Assembly: GCA_010015805.1 (NCBI GenBank)
Contig: ML978124.1
Coordinates: 186,001-250,000 of the forward strand
Source of the DNA: Rhizodiscina lignyota
Taxonomy: Eukaryota; Ascomycota; Dothideomycetes; Aulographales; Rhizodiscinaceae
Reading direction: 5' to 3'
DNA length: 64,000 nucleotides
The translations under genes and the position numbers were made by a program. The notes beneath the pieces were generated by a model, which worked only from the letters and a program-made list of their open reading frames with translations, searched no databases and was not told the DNA's origin. Positions 44,137-54,396 of this stretch are shown here, in pieces. The number at the start of each line of letters is the position of its first letter. Within the stretch, counting starts at the first letter, position 1.

Positions 44137-47100
44137 TCACATTACCTGGAAAACAGTGTCAGTACCGGGTAAAGCTAATAACAAAATCAATGGGCGATGT
44201 GATGACTCACCTCACCAATGGCCTGTGTACGGATCTGGCTGTTCATATGACTATTCCTGCTCACCCTGTAGTAGCTGTCCACGAAATCTCCGGGATTAAT
44301 TTGCCGCAAGAACTCTTCATCGTGCGTGATAACGATCAGCTGGAAGTTGTTTTGAGTTTTGCGGATTTTGATGATCTCTGCTAAGCTCTCTGCCAGCGCA
44401 TGAATATTGTCACGATCAAGATTCGTGGTGGGCTCGTCAAGCGCAATGACCCCACAGCTTGTACCGAAGCACTGCGCGAGTGCGAGACGAATAATGATGG
44501 ATGCAAGGACCTTCTGGCCGGCAGAGCAACGGCCGCGCATGTCCATCTCGGCGGTTTGCTTGACCATGCACACGCGATAGTTATAGGTGCGATTGCCCTT
44601 CTGCGTTTCGTTGTCTGCGCGGATCATGATCGTGTCCACGTCCGTGCCTTGATACGTCTTCTTCCACAGCTCTTCAATGATCTCATTAATCTGCCCCATC
44701 TTCAAAGCGTGAAATTTCATGATTGCTTTGTCCAACGCACCGGCATAGCAAGCAAGGTCCTCAGCGACGGCTTTGGTTGTCATGTATTTGATCCTCGCCT
44801 TACGATAATCGTCAGCTGCACCTTTACCATCGACGTCATAGTCTTTTATGAGTTCAGCAAGCTGAGCGTCTTTGCTAACAAGTGTACCGATAGTGCCAGC
44901 TATTTCGGCTTGCAATCGATTGTGTTCCATGTTCCATTTATTACCCTCTCTTGCGTAGCGATCACGATCTTCTTCTGCATTGTGTGATTGCAGCTCTTGA
45001 ATTTCCGCACGAACGGCCTGCAGGTCTCGCATGTTTTTGCGATAGCGTAGGTTGTCAGTGATTGCGCGCTTCGTCTCGTCTTGGTTTCGCAACTGGTCCT
45101 CGAGTTTCTTGATGTTCTTGGTGATGTGGAGTTTGTCCTGCTCAAGTCGAGCAATTTCATCCACCAAGTGCTGCACATCGCGCTGACCTCGATCGAGCTG
45201 CTGTTGGCCGCCACGATCTTCGTAAGCATTAATCTCTTGATCAGCAGTCTTGAGCTGATTGTGGCTGTCCGCGAGCTTCGATGCTTCCTGCTGCAGCTCT
45301 CTAACTCGTTCATCGCCGCGCTGCACGGCATCATCGAATTTCTCCTCGGCTTGAGCAACCTGTGGAGCGAGATCACGGATCTCCTGGTCGATGCGACGGA
45401 CAATGTCGCGCTGGTCATTATTGAGAGATTTGAATTCTTCAATCTGCCGTTGGAGGTTCGACTTTTCACGAAGTTGAAATTGCGCCTCGCTGAGCTTACT
45501 CCTCACGTCTCGGGCCTCAAGCTCCAAGGCGTTGATGGAGCCCTTGATCCGGTCACGCTCTGTAAGTAGTTGGGCAAGGTTCGCCTTCTTGGTTCGAGTC
45601 TGATCGTTGACCTTCCGAAGCTCCTCTTGGACCTGTTCAACATTGCGAAGCTGGCCTTGGTGCTTTTGCTTCTTTTGCAGCTCATTAATCTGCGTCTCGA
45701 AGGTTCCGATGTCCGATTGATACTTGACAATGTTCTGCACAGTTTTCTGCAGAGCTTCGATGTCCCGCCTAGCATCCACACGGTCCTTCACAAATTGGTC
45801 TTTCTCATCCGCCTTCGCGAGTAGTTCTTCCCTGGAGCGCTTAAAGCTTGCTAGCGCAGCATTCAAAGGGGGAATCTCGGTTTTCAGCCTACTCCAAGCG
45901 TCGTAGCTGGGCTGAGCGTCTTTTACTCTTGAAAGGTCCTTTTCAAGAGTTTCGATTGCCTCCAGAGCCATCCGTTCCATGGCTTTCTCAACCTGCTCCT
46001 GGAGTCGGGCAAAGAAAGCATCTTTCTCTTTGCCTGGCTTGAACGGACGCAGACATGTCCGGCACATATTATGGTCTTCGAGCGTCTTGATACAGTTGGT
46101 ATAGTGATCTCGCATGACCTCGTAGCTTCTCGAGTCGCCATACACTCCGTCACGGCCTTCCTGAAGATGATCAAGCACCTCCTGAAAATCGGTCGCATCA
46201 TCGCGCTCAATTGCCGCCTTCACACGCTTTTCTGCAGCTGCGGCTTCTCCGACTCTCCCCTTAAGCTCATTCTGACACGTGGACAGCTTGAAGTCAAGGT
46301 GCTCCAGCTCACGACCGATGCCATCGCGCTGCGCCTCGGCCTCACGAACATCTGCAGTCTTCGCTTCCAGGACATTGTTGTAGTCTCGCTCCAGTGTGTC
46401 GATGCTCCAGCTATCACCCAAAGCACGGGAAAATTTTGAGCCATGTGCACCAGTCATCGTAGCAATACGCTGTTCGCAGTCCTTAAGGTTGTTCCTCAGT
46501 ATGTTCAGTTGTGCGGTTTCCTCAACTTGGGCAACGACTTCTCCGACTTCCGCATCTAGTTTCTCTTTTTGGTCTTCCAAGGATCGCAAAATTGCCTCCG
46601 CCTCTTGGACCTTCTCTTCCCAATTAGCCGCGTCAAAGTCGGTTTTCGTCTTGGACAATTTTCGCTCAACGTCATCAATTGTCGATTCCAGGATAGCTTT
46701 GCCACCCTCGTCAATTTCAATCTTGTCGAGGTCTGCTTGCAAGGTTGAGATTTTGTCATCGTTTTTTGAAATCTGGGTGCGGGAATTGTCCTTGTTCTGA
46801 TTGAGGACAGATTTCCGATTGTGCAAGTCATTCAGTGTTCGCTGGGCGGCTTGAGTCTCCTCTTGTGACTCCTGCCTTGCTTTCTCGAATGCGCGGTTCT
46901 GGTCTCTCGCCATTCGGCCGATGCGCTCCATGAAGTCCCGAACATGGTCTTCAGTGATCTCAAGGTCAAAACCGCGGATTCCGTGTCGCCTCGACGTGTC
47001 CTTGATCAGCTCGGCCCGATATTGTAACTGCTGCTCGTATTGATCCTTTTGCGCTTGGTATTTTCCGAGCTCGCTTTGCTTTAGGCCCATGTCCTTGCGA

Positions 47101-48385
47101 CAGTTCTCTACTTCTTGCATGAGGCTGTTGTAACCCTTCCGCAACTCCTCTCCTTCATCCCGGATAATTCTCATTCGCTCTTCGTAGCGCTCAAGAATTG
47201 ATTGGAGCTCTTCATCCGTGTCAGCCATCTCTTTCATATGCTCTTTCAAATCCATCACGTTGCTCTCGATGCTAGTCGCCTCGATGCGCTTGCCTTCGAG
47301 CTTTGCCACAATGGACTCAAAGCGGGAATGACGACTCCAGGCGAGCTCTCCTTTCTCGGCGACAATTTTCACTTCCGCCTTCAATTCGGCAATCTTAGTT
47401 CGGAGTTCGTCGCCTTCGTCCTGAAGCACAGCTTGGCGTTTCTCCGACTAGACGTAAAAAAATGTAATGTTAGCCATTTCAGGATGTATAGTAAAGCACT
47501 GAAGCACTGCACCTTCTCTGCTCTATCTTTATCCTCCTTCCTATGCATCTCATCTCTTCTCAATATCTCAAGCTCTTCAGTTTGCTTCTTCCTCAAGACT
47601 TTGAGGTTCTCGATCGCCTTGGTATACTTGTGCGCTTCAAAGATCTCGTCAAATCGCTTCTTGAGCGTAGTGGAGTCACTGAGGGGCCATAAACTGTCTT
47701 CCTGGTGACAGAAGATGACGTATTCGAGAACGGCTTTCGATACTCCCAGATACTGAGGCATGATCTGATCGAGCTCTGCGACGCGCGAAGAGATGGTGGT
47801 TGTCTCTCCATTCTTCTCAATCTTAAGAGTTCCTTCTAAAGTCTTTTGTGACCTGCTGGTCTTCTTAACTTGTACCTCGAGACGGCGCTGCAGGGTCATC
47901 TGCGCGCCCGTCGTAGAGCTGAATTTGAGCGCCACTCTAGCATTCACCACTTTTTCTCCAGTGAGCTGTTGGAGTCAGTATTTATATATTAAGGCCTGAT
48001 AGTATGTCTTACAGAAGGATCGTAAATGAATGCACCGCCGGTCTTGCTGTTGTTCGGAAGATCGCCTGTAGTGGCATACTTGAGACATTCAATGATTGTC
48101 TGTAGAGTATCAGAAACGCGTATATTGTTTTGTTAGCGCCGATGTAGCATACCGTCTTGCCAGAGCCATTATAACCAACGATCAGCGTCAGCGGAGTGAA
48201 GAACCGAATAGTCTCGCCCTGGTTGGGGGCGAACGATCGTATGCTATCCATCGTAAGCCAAAATTTCAAACTTCAACTGAATACCACATACCCTGAAATT
48301 TGGAGCTTCTCTATCTTCGCTATAGAGTTGTCAGCAATACTAATAGCCACACGAAGACAGCATCGTCGCGAACATACACCTGCAT
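44137..48385 (-). CDS. RAD50: DNA double-strand break repair ATPase Rad50
   Basis: Minus-strand exons 48385-48380, 48314-48292, 48243-48153, 48099-48013, 47965-47513, 47447-44211 and 44145-44137 give 1,301 residues, as expected for Rad50. The Walker A motif 'GYNGSGKT' is followed, across a splice, by '[19 protein letters not shown]'. Other N-terminal hallmarks are '[16 protein letters not shown]' and '[11 protein letters not shown]'. Two long coiled-coil arms flank the zinc hook 'CRTCLRPF' (Cys-x2-Cys). The C-terminal ATPase half has the signature '[21 protein letters not shown]' and Walker B '[13 protein letters not shown]'. Both ends are partly inferred: a two-codon first exon (M-Q) and a three-codon last exon; the alternative end is 44187. 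It works with Mre11 and Nbs1/Xrs2 in break repair and telomere upkeep. Confidence 0.96.
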
Positions 48386-48772
48386 TTCAAGGTCAGCAAG
48401 CTCAAAGGTAAACGTCATGAATATGCGCACTCACATCTTGGGCAACCCCCACCGCGTCTCTCACTACTCGAATCTTTGCGTTGTGTCTAAGCAAGGTGTG
48501 GTGGTGGAGAAGAGAGAGTAAAGGCTGCCTTTGCCTGAACGCGTTTGAAGGTTGTAGTGGGGTTGGTGGTCCGAGCGCACATCACGAATTCACGTGCGTG
48601 TAATTAAAGAAAGCTAGTCCTAATATAGACCAATTAGTTTGTAATTTAAATGCCAGTTACAACACAATGCAGATGATGCAGCAAACCCCAGCGGGTGTTG
48701 TGCTCCACTCACGGTCTGGAACCTCCATCCATCAAGCCACCCCATGTTGCAAATGAGCAGGACGTTGCTAAG
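48386..48772. promoter_or_regulatory. Shared promoter region of RAD50 and WC-2
   Basis: Only about 390 bases separate the proposed start codons of two divergent genes, so the promoters must overlap. I found no strong TATA box. If light or the WC complex acts on this region, RAD50 would be exposed to it; this is inference. Confidence 0.45.
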
Positions 48773-50680
48773 ATGTATCAGAATGGAGCAGCACAGGTAC
48801 GTTCCTTACCGCTTCGATCGTATCATTACCACCAAGGCACCACCGAGGCCTGCGACGCATGTAATCGCGGCCGCTGTGCGTCTTGAGGCATTTGTTACTG
48901 CATGAGGCATTCCATACGGGATGCCGCATCTCGCATGCCTCCAGGAAGAGTGGGCTGACCGCGTCCTCCTCATGATGTAGTTCTCTGGGCTGCCGCCAGA
49001 CCTCATGGACACATCCGGCATGGCGGATACGTTGGGAGACATTAACATGGACATGGACATGACCATGGACTTCTCCCTTCCTTCGACCTCTACTTCCTTC
49101 GCACCCATCGCCGCCGCACCACTACCTGCTACCACGAATGCTACACCTATCCCCCCACAACAGCCCTATTCAACGACATCGGAGTCCGCAGACGCCTTTG
49201 GACATGCGACGTCGAATATTACTCCTCTCCCAACCTCAACCACCGCAAGCGCGGATCAGCAGATCGACCCGAATGCAATCGGAGGTGGCCCACTCCCAGC
49301 CGGTTTCGACCTTACAGCTGGAACGCAGAGTGGCAATGGCGTAACGGGCAGCACTCTCACAGACTTTACAAAGCGGCGAAACTGGTCTCAGAGAGTATTG
49401 GAGGAGTTGAGAGATTTTCTTCACATACTCACACCTGAAGGTCGAATACTATATTGCTCACCGTCAACAAAGGCCCTTACGGGATACGAATCAGTAGAGA
49501 TTGTTGGCAGATTTATAGGCGATTTCATACACCCCGACGACAGCGGCTTGTTCATTGTTGAATTCAACGAGGCGATAGCAAGTGGCAATCCACTCCGTTT
49601 CTTCTACAGATTCCGCCGCAAAGATGGCAGCTATGGCATCTTCGAAGCACACGGCCATCCCCACCTTTCCTCCGAAGTCGCTGCTTTCGGTAGCTTAAGC
49701 GGCACTGCTGGTGCAGCAATTGGCGGCCAGGGTTTCTGCCGGGGATTCTTTATGATGAGCCGGCCATACCCAACCAAGAATGCTGGGATGCTAGACAGCT
49801 TTCTGGAGCACAAGATAGAGAATGAGCGTCTGACAAAGCGTATAGCCGAGCTACGAAGGGAAGAAGCGGAAGAGAACGAGGCTGCCGAGAGACACTGGCA
49901 GCATAGGCAAGATGGCGGACCAGAGAGCAGCATAACTGCATCGGAGACACACCGTACAGATGCGCGAACAGGGACGGACAGCGAAATTGTCAGCATCTCC
50001 GGTGCTATGGGAGTAGGCGTTGGCGGCCCAGTCATGGGCGTTGAGAAGCTGGCGCAGGAACAGAGGGACAAGGCATACAGAGAAATGCCACCTCCGGCAA
50101 AACCTGCAATATCTAATACCGCGCTGACGCGACAGAACTTGGACGAAGCTCTCGCGGCGACCAAAGCGGACAGCATCAATGATAAGATGGCGCGATACGA
50201 GGGCTTGTCGAATCACTACGACGGTATCGAAATGCTCACTGGCTTGCGATATCGCGATGGTGAGCGGAGTAAAGGCATATCAACTGGCGATACCAGTCCT
50301 CATCTTATTCGTGGAGATGTTGGCATTGCAATTTTGGCTGATCGAGATAGATCTGGCAAAGAGAGCAAGACCAACAGCAGCAAGAAGCTGAAAGTAGCAG
50401 ACGAGTATGTGTGCACTGATTGTGGGACACTTGATTCTCCGGAATGGAGAAAGGGTCCTAATGGACCGAAGACCTTGTGCAATGCGTGTGGTTGTAAGTT
50501 CGGCCGTTGCTACGAGCTATCATTAGCCAAGGAACTGGACATCGGGGCTAACCTTTCATAGTGCGATGGGCGAAGAAGGAAAAGAAACGTCAAAGCCAGA
50601 GCGCTGGAGCCACTGGGCCTGGTGGAGGCATGCATGCACCACCCTCATTGTCGATGCATGCGAGCACGGGAAGTGGATAA
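48773..50680 (+). CDS. wc-2: White-collar-2-like photoreceptor partner (PAS + GATA zinc finger)
   Basis: Exons 48773-48796 (inferred), 48981-50493 and 50562-50680 give 551 residues. The small first exon 'MYQNGAAQ' joins '[14 protein letters not shown]...'; if it is wrong, translation would start at the ATG at 49005. A PAS domain covers about residues 145-270 ('[33 protein letters not shown]', '[15 protein letters not shown]', '[22 protein letters not shown]'). A GATA zinc finger near the end reads '[27 protein letters not shown]', followed across the last intron by '[11 protein letters not shown]'. There is no LOV cysteine motif, so this is the non-photosensory partner. It forms the white-collar complex with WC-1 and controls light-responsive and clock genes in the nucleus. 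Confidence 0.95.
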
Positions 50681-51398
50681 AACGTGTCGGATAAGAGTTA
50701 CATACGAGGACCATGCTCATGCCAAGATTATGACGGCGTTTTGTGGAGTGGAGCACAATCATAGAGTACATGAAAGTCGGCGATGACAGTCTTCCTCTTT
50801 CTTGTTGTAACATACCCAACGAATTGTTCATAAACATGAAATTAGCGCTTTTGGTGGCATCTAAGGAGTAGAACGTAAATATATCTAAATGAAAAGATTC
50901 GAGGATCAATTTTGTGTATTGCTTCAGCATCGTATAATTTTTGATAATTTATTAAAGTCTCGTTGTAAGAACAACGCGGTACCCAGCGTCGTGAATTGCC
51001 GTGCCTACAAGCAAAATGGAGCCCTCAGAGCTTAGAAAAAGCCACGATGTGTCTGGTGGCTTAGCTCCGAAGATCACCAGGAGATCTTACGCAAGACAGG
51101 GTGAGATTACAATTTCTAGGAGCTCGTTCGGAAGGTCAGGCTTCTCATATCATGCACTTTAGCAGTCTAATCGCGTAGAATCTACGATATATCCGCTAGT
51201 TTAGGAATCGCGAACGCTACATACCGAGCGCCGAACTACTCTACGTACTCCGTACAGTCCGTAGTCCGTACGCGCACTGACGATCCTCGAACCAGCCATC
51301 CAGGGGCCACGCGATCTGAGGACAACAACAAAACGCGTCCGGATCCCACGGATAGCTCATGTTATCGGTCCAATTGCACATCCACAACAAGCAGAACG
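50681..51398. other. Intergenic, 0.7 kb
   Basis: No gene seen. A G/T/A/C-shuffled stretch near 51240-51275 repeats the element 'TCCGTA' several times ('gtactccgtacagtccgtagtccgtac'), which may be slippage or a binding-site cluster. The interval also holds the promoter of the DOMON-b561 gene. Confidence 0.5.
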
Positions 51399-52963
51399 AT
51401 GTTCAAAGGCGTGTTCCACGTGTTCTTGATAGCTTTCCTCTTCGCACTCCGATGCTGTGGAGAAGCCGCCCAGTACTGCAACCCGACCGACCGCGAAGAC
51501 ACCGATGTCTGCATTGCGCTCTCATCTTTCTACAATGAGACTGCTAGTAGCAATGACCTCAACGTCCATATGTCTGCAAGGTTTAAGAACAACGAAGGAT
51601 GGGCGGCATTAGGGACTGGCGTTATCATGCACGACTCGTTAATGTAAGAAATCCTTCCCGCGTGCACACGCATCAATAACGAACTAACAATGTACAGGTT
51701 TGTGATGTATCCAACGAAAGATAAGAAAGGTAGGACTGTTTGAATCCAATCACACATCAAGATATATAACTGACATCGCCATAGATGTCATCTTAAGTGT
51801 TCGGACGACTACGTACAGCACCCTGATGCATATCCCTTAAGTGTGAAGCTGACCACCTGTGCCAGAGAACATTATGCACCAAAAAAGGCCGACAAGCCTC
51901 CTGAATACACTGTCATCCAGTCATCTGAAGAATCTGGCCTCTATGATCTTCAGTTCGTATGCCATGCTTGCGACCAATGGCGCGGAAACGGAATAGACTT
52001 CACGAGACGATCTCGCTTCATTTATGCTGCATATGCAGGATCTGGCTTCTCCAGCTCTGACGAAGCGTTCCCGATGAAGAAGCATTCGAACTATGGTTAG
52101 TGGATTTGAATGAATGGCCGCATGACATCTGATTCTTGAGCCAGGCGTGTTCTATGTGAACATGGCTTCAATCCGAGCCGAGAAATCCACGATCCCCGAA
52201 ATTGCCGATAATGGACGTGTGTCTACGATCCCCCTTTCCTCTGATCCAGAAGGAGAAGAGGAACCGTCTCCAGCCGCATCGTCTTGGTTGTTCCCAATTC
52301 ATGGCTTTGTTCTATCCCTCGCCTTCCTCGTTCTCATGCCTCTTGGTGCAGCCTTGCTTCGCGCAGGAGTAGAGGGAGCTTTCGTTCTCCACTGGAAGAT
52401 TCAGCTTGCCGCTGCAGCACTGGCTATCATTGGAGTGGCGCTTGGAATTTTTAAATCATGGAGTCACCCATTGAACGTATGTGTCCCATTTCGCTTGAGG
52501 CAGGGAGGTCAGACTAACTGATGTTCACAGATTGGGAGTTCATTCGGAGTGCACAAGCTTCTCGGAGGACTTCTATTTCTTTCTGTTCTCGCGCAACCAG
52601 CGCTCGGATACGTTCATCACAGAATATATCTCTCCGTCAAGGGGCCGACCACACCGGGCCGCATCCACAGATGGGCTGGAAGAGGTATTCTTATAGGAGG
52701 ATGGATCAATGTTAACTTGTTAGTTCGTTCTGCATGCTGGTTGATTGATATACTAACGAATCCGCAGTGGGTTGTATATCGCAGGTTCAAGTTTGTGGAT
52801 TCGCATTCTTGCGCTCGTCTTCACTGCGGTTGCAGTTCTGGCTCCCATCTACCCAGTAATCGCATCCAGATTCGTAGAGGCATTACCGTTTTTCCAACGG
52901 AGCACTGCCGGGTACAACCCACTCGACAGGTCTGACGATGTAGATCTGCAACATCATCAGTGA
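51399..52963 (+). CDS. DOMON / cytochrome b561 membrane protein with an apparent frame break
   Basis: Exons 51399-51643, 51698-51729, 51785-52095, 52145-52476, 52531-52718 and 52768-52963. A signal peptide ('MFKGVFHVFLIAFLFALRCCGEAA') leads into an extracellular DOMON domain ('WAALGTGVIMHDSLMFVMYPTKDKKDVILSVRTTT'), then 'SVKLTTCAREHYAPKKAD...CDQWRG'. The b561 part has four conserved histidines on consecutive helices ('PIHGFVL', 'LHWKIQ', 'GVHKLLG', 'RIHRWAG'). Exon lengths sum to 1,304 (not a multiple of three): the early exon-3 frame ends at a stop at 51838-51840, while the domain continues in the +2 frame from about 51813. Either the gene is broken, or one base is missing from the assembly. 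Such proteins move electrons across the plasma membrane, probably from ascorbate-like donors to extracellular acceptors. Confidence 0.85.
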
Positions 52964-53510
52964 ACATATGGTCTCTTTTGCATTTCAAGGCGAGCTCTGG
53001 CAGTCTTCAAGGGAAACTGGAAGTGTACTTGTATAATACTAAACTAAACAAAGATGAATAATAAAGGTAACTTAGGAGACCATGCTAGCTCAGAAAGGAA
53101 AGAAAAGGCGCGCTAGTGTACATAAAAGGTCGAAGGATTCTCTAGCTCCGACGACGGAATCCCGATTTTGAGGCTGCATCAAGTTCTCCGGTCAGTCAAA
53201 CTATTGGACGCCTCCTTCAGCTACCATTCTCTTCAAGGATCTGGAATTTACTTAGATCGAGCGGAGGCGCACAAACGGCCTTCCCAAGGTGCATAGTGAA
53301 CGGCGGCTGAGTCTGGGCTAGGCTACCAAAGCCTTACGAATATTTGTTCCGCTCGAATTAAAGTTTCCAGTCTGTGCCCTCAAGAAAATGTAGTGTTACC
53401 AACGCTGCCTGTTCTGATCCATCCTCCATGTCCCCCTCTCTCAAAATTGCGTCGTGCCTAGCTTTCGAGATTCCCGACATCTACCAAGTCCCCGTTCTCG
53501 TGGAATAATT
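52964..53510. other. Intergenic, 0.55 kb
   Basis: No gene or repeat recognised between two genes on the same strand. Confidence 0.55.
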
Positions 53511-54329
53511 ATGCGTTTCCACATCCCGTCACTTCTCATATTCTTTAGTTCGTTGTACTTCGCGACAGCAAACAATCAAAACTACTTCTTCGATGTGGGC
53601 GTGCACAGAAACGGTAACGGCAGCAACCAATGGAACTCCAACCCCGTCTGGGCTGTCGGGTCTACTCAGAAGCTCCAATGGCGAACAACAATAGCGAACT
53701 ATTCACTCTTCCTATGGCAACAGCTTCCGAACGTGAATGCTGCTCAACACAGCAAGTCGAGCATTTACACCAAGCAGCAAGGCGAAGCCGAACTTGGCGA
53801 GTTCATGTGGCAAGTCACACCATATGAGCTAAATCTAGACCTCTCTTCCGTCTTTTACGTCTCGCTCGGTTCTGCTGACGTTGTCGATTTTAATTCTGGG
53901 TATTTCAACATCTCGAAAGCGAGTTCGACCTCATCCATTGATGCCTACGGCACCCAGCTGCCAGCTTCATCCGATACTTCCTCCACCACTCAACCGCCAG
54001 CTTCATCAAGTGCTACCACAACGGCCTTATCAGGAGGGTCTAGCGATCTCAAGATCGGTCTGGGAGTTGGTCTCGGGCTCGGGATATCGCTTGTGCTTGC
54101 TGCTGGAGCATTTGTCGTTTGGTGCCTCAAGAGGCGCAAGGCTGCACCGGAATCAGTGAAACCCGAGAAGAAGGAGGTTGACGGTGTTGACTTTGGATAT
54201 AGTGAGCGGATACAGCATGCGGAGCTCTCTGCAGACTCCGGGTTACAAGAGCTATCCGACGAGCGCTCCGAAAGAGTATATGAAGCGCCTGGTGACGAGC
54301 AAGGACATGGAAATGGGAGGATGTCATGA
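53511..54329 (+). CDS. Single-pass cell-surface protein with Ser/Thr-rich stalk
   Basis: Intronless, 272 residues from the ATG at 53511. A signal peptide (residues 1-20) precedes an ectodomain of ~115 residues without recognised catalytic motifs but with sequons. A Ser/Thr/Pro-rich stalk ('SSDTSSTTQPPASSSATTTALSG') leads into one membrane helix ('IGLGVGLGLGISLVLAAGAFVVWCL') and a cytosolic tail that begins 'KRRK' and is rich in acidic residues. The arrangement is that of fungal wall-stress-sensor or adhesin-like surface proteins. The ectodomain is not a WSC domain (no cysteine pattern). The function is unknown. Its 3' end is only 67 bases from the convergent CoA-transferase gene. Confidence 0.85.
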   Translation: MRFHIPSLLIFFSSLYFATANNQNYFFDVGVHRNGNGSNQWNSNPVWAVGSTQKLQWRTTIANYSLFLWQQLPNVNAAQHSKSSIYTKQQGEAELGEFMWQVTPYELNLDLSSVFYVSLGSADVVDFNSGYFNISKASSTSSIDAYGTQLPASSDTSSTTQPPASSSATTTALSGGSSDLKIGLGVGLGLGISLVLAAGAFVVWCLKRRKAAPESVKPEKKEVDGVDFGYSERIQHAELSADSGLQELSDERSERVYEAPGDEQGHGNGRMS

Positions 54330-54396
54330 CGAACTGTGACAACATTCTCAAAATATACAGGCAATTATTTCGGCAGTCTGTCGAAAAGGGACTTTT

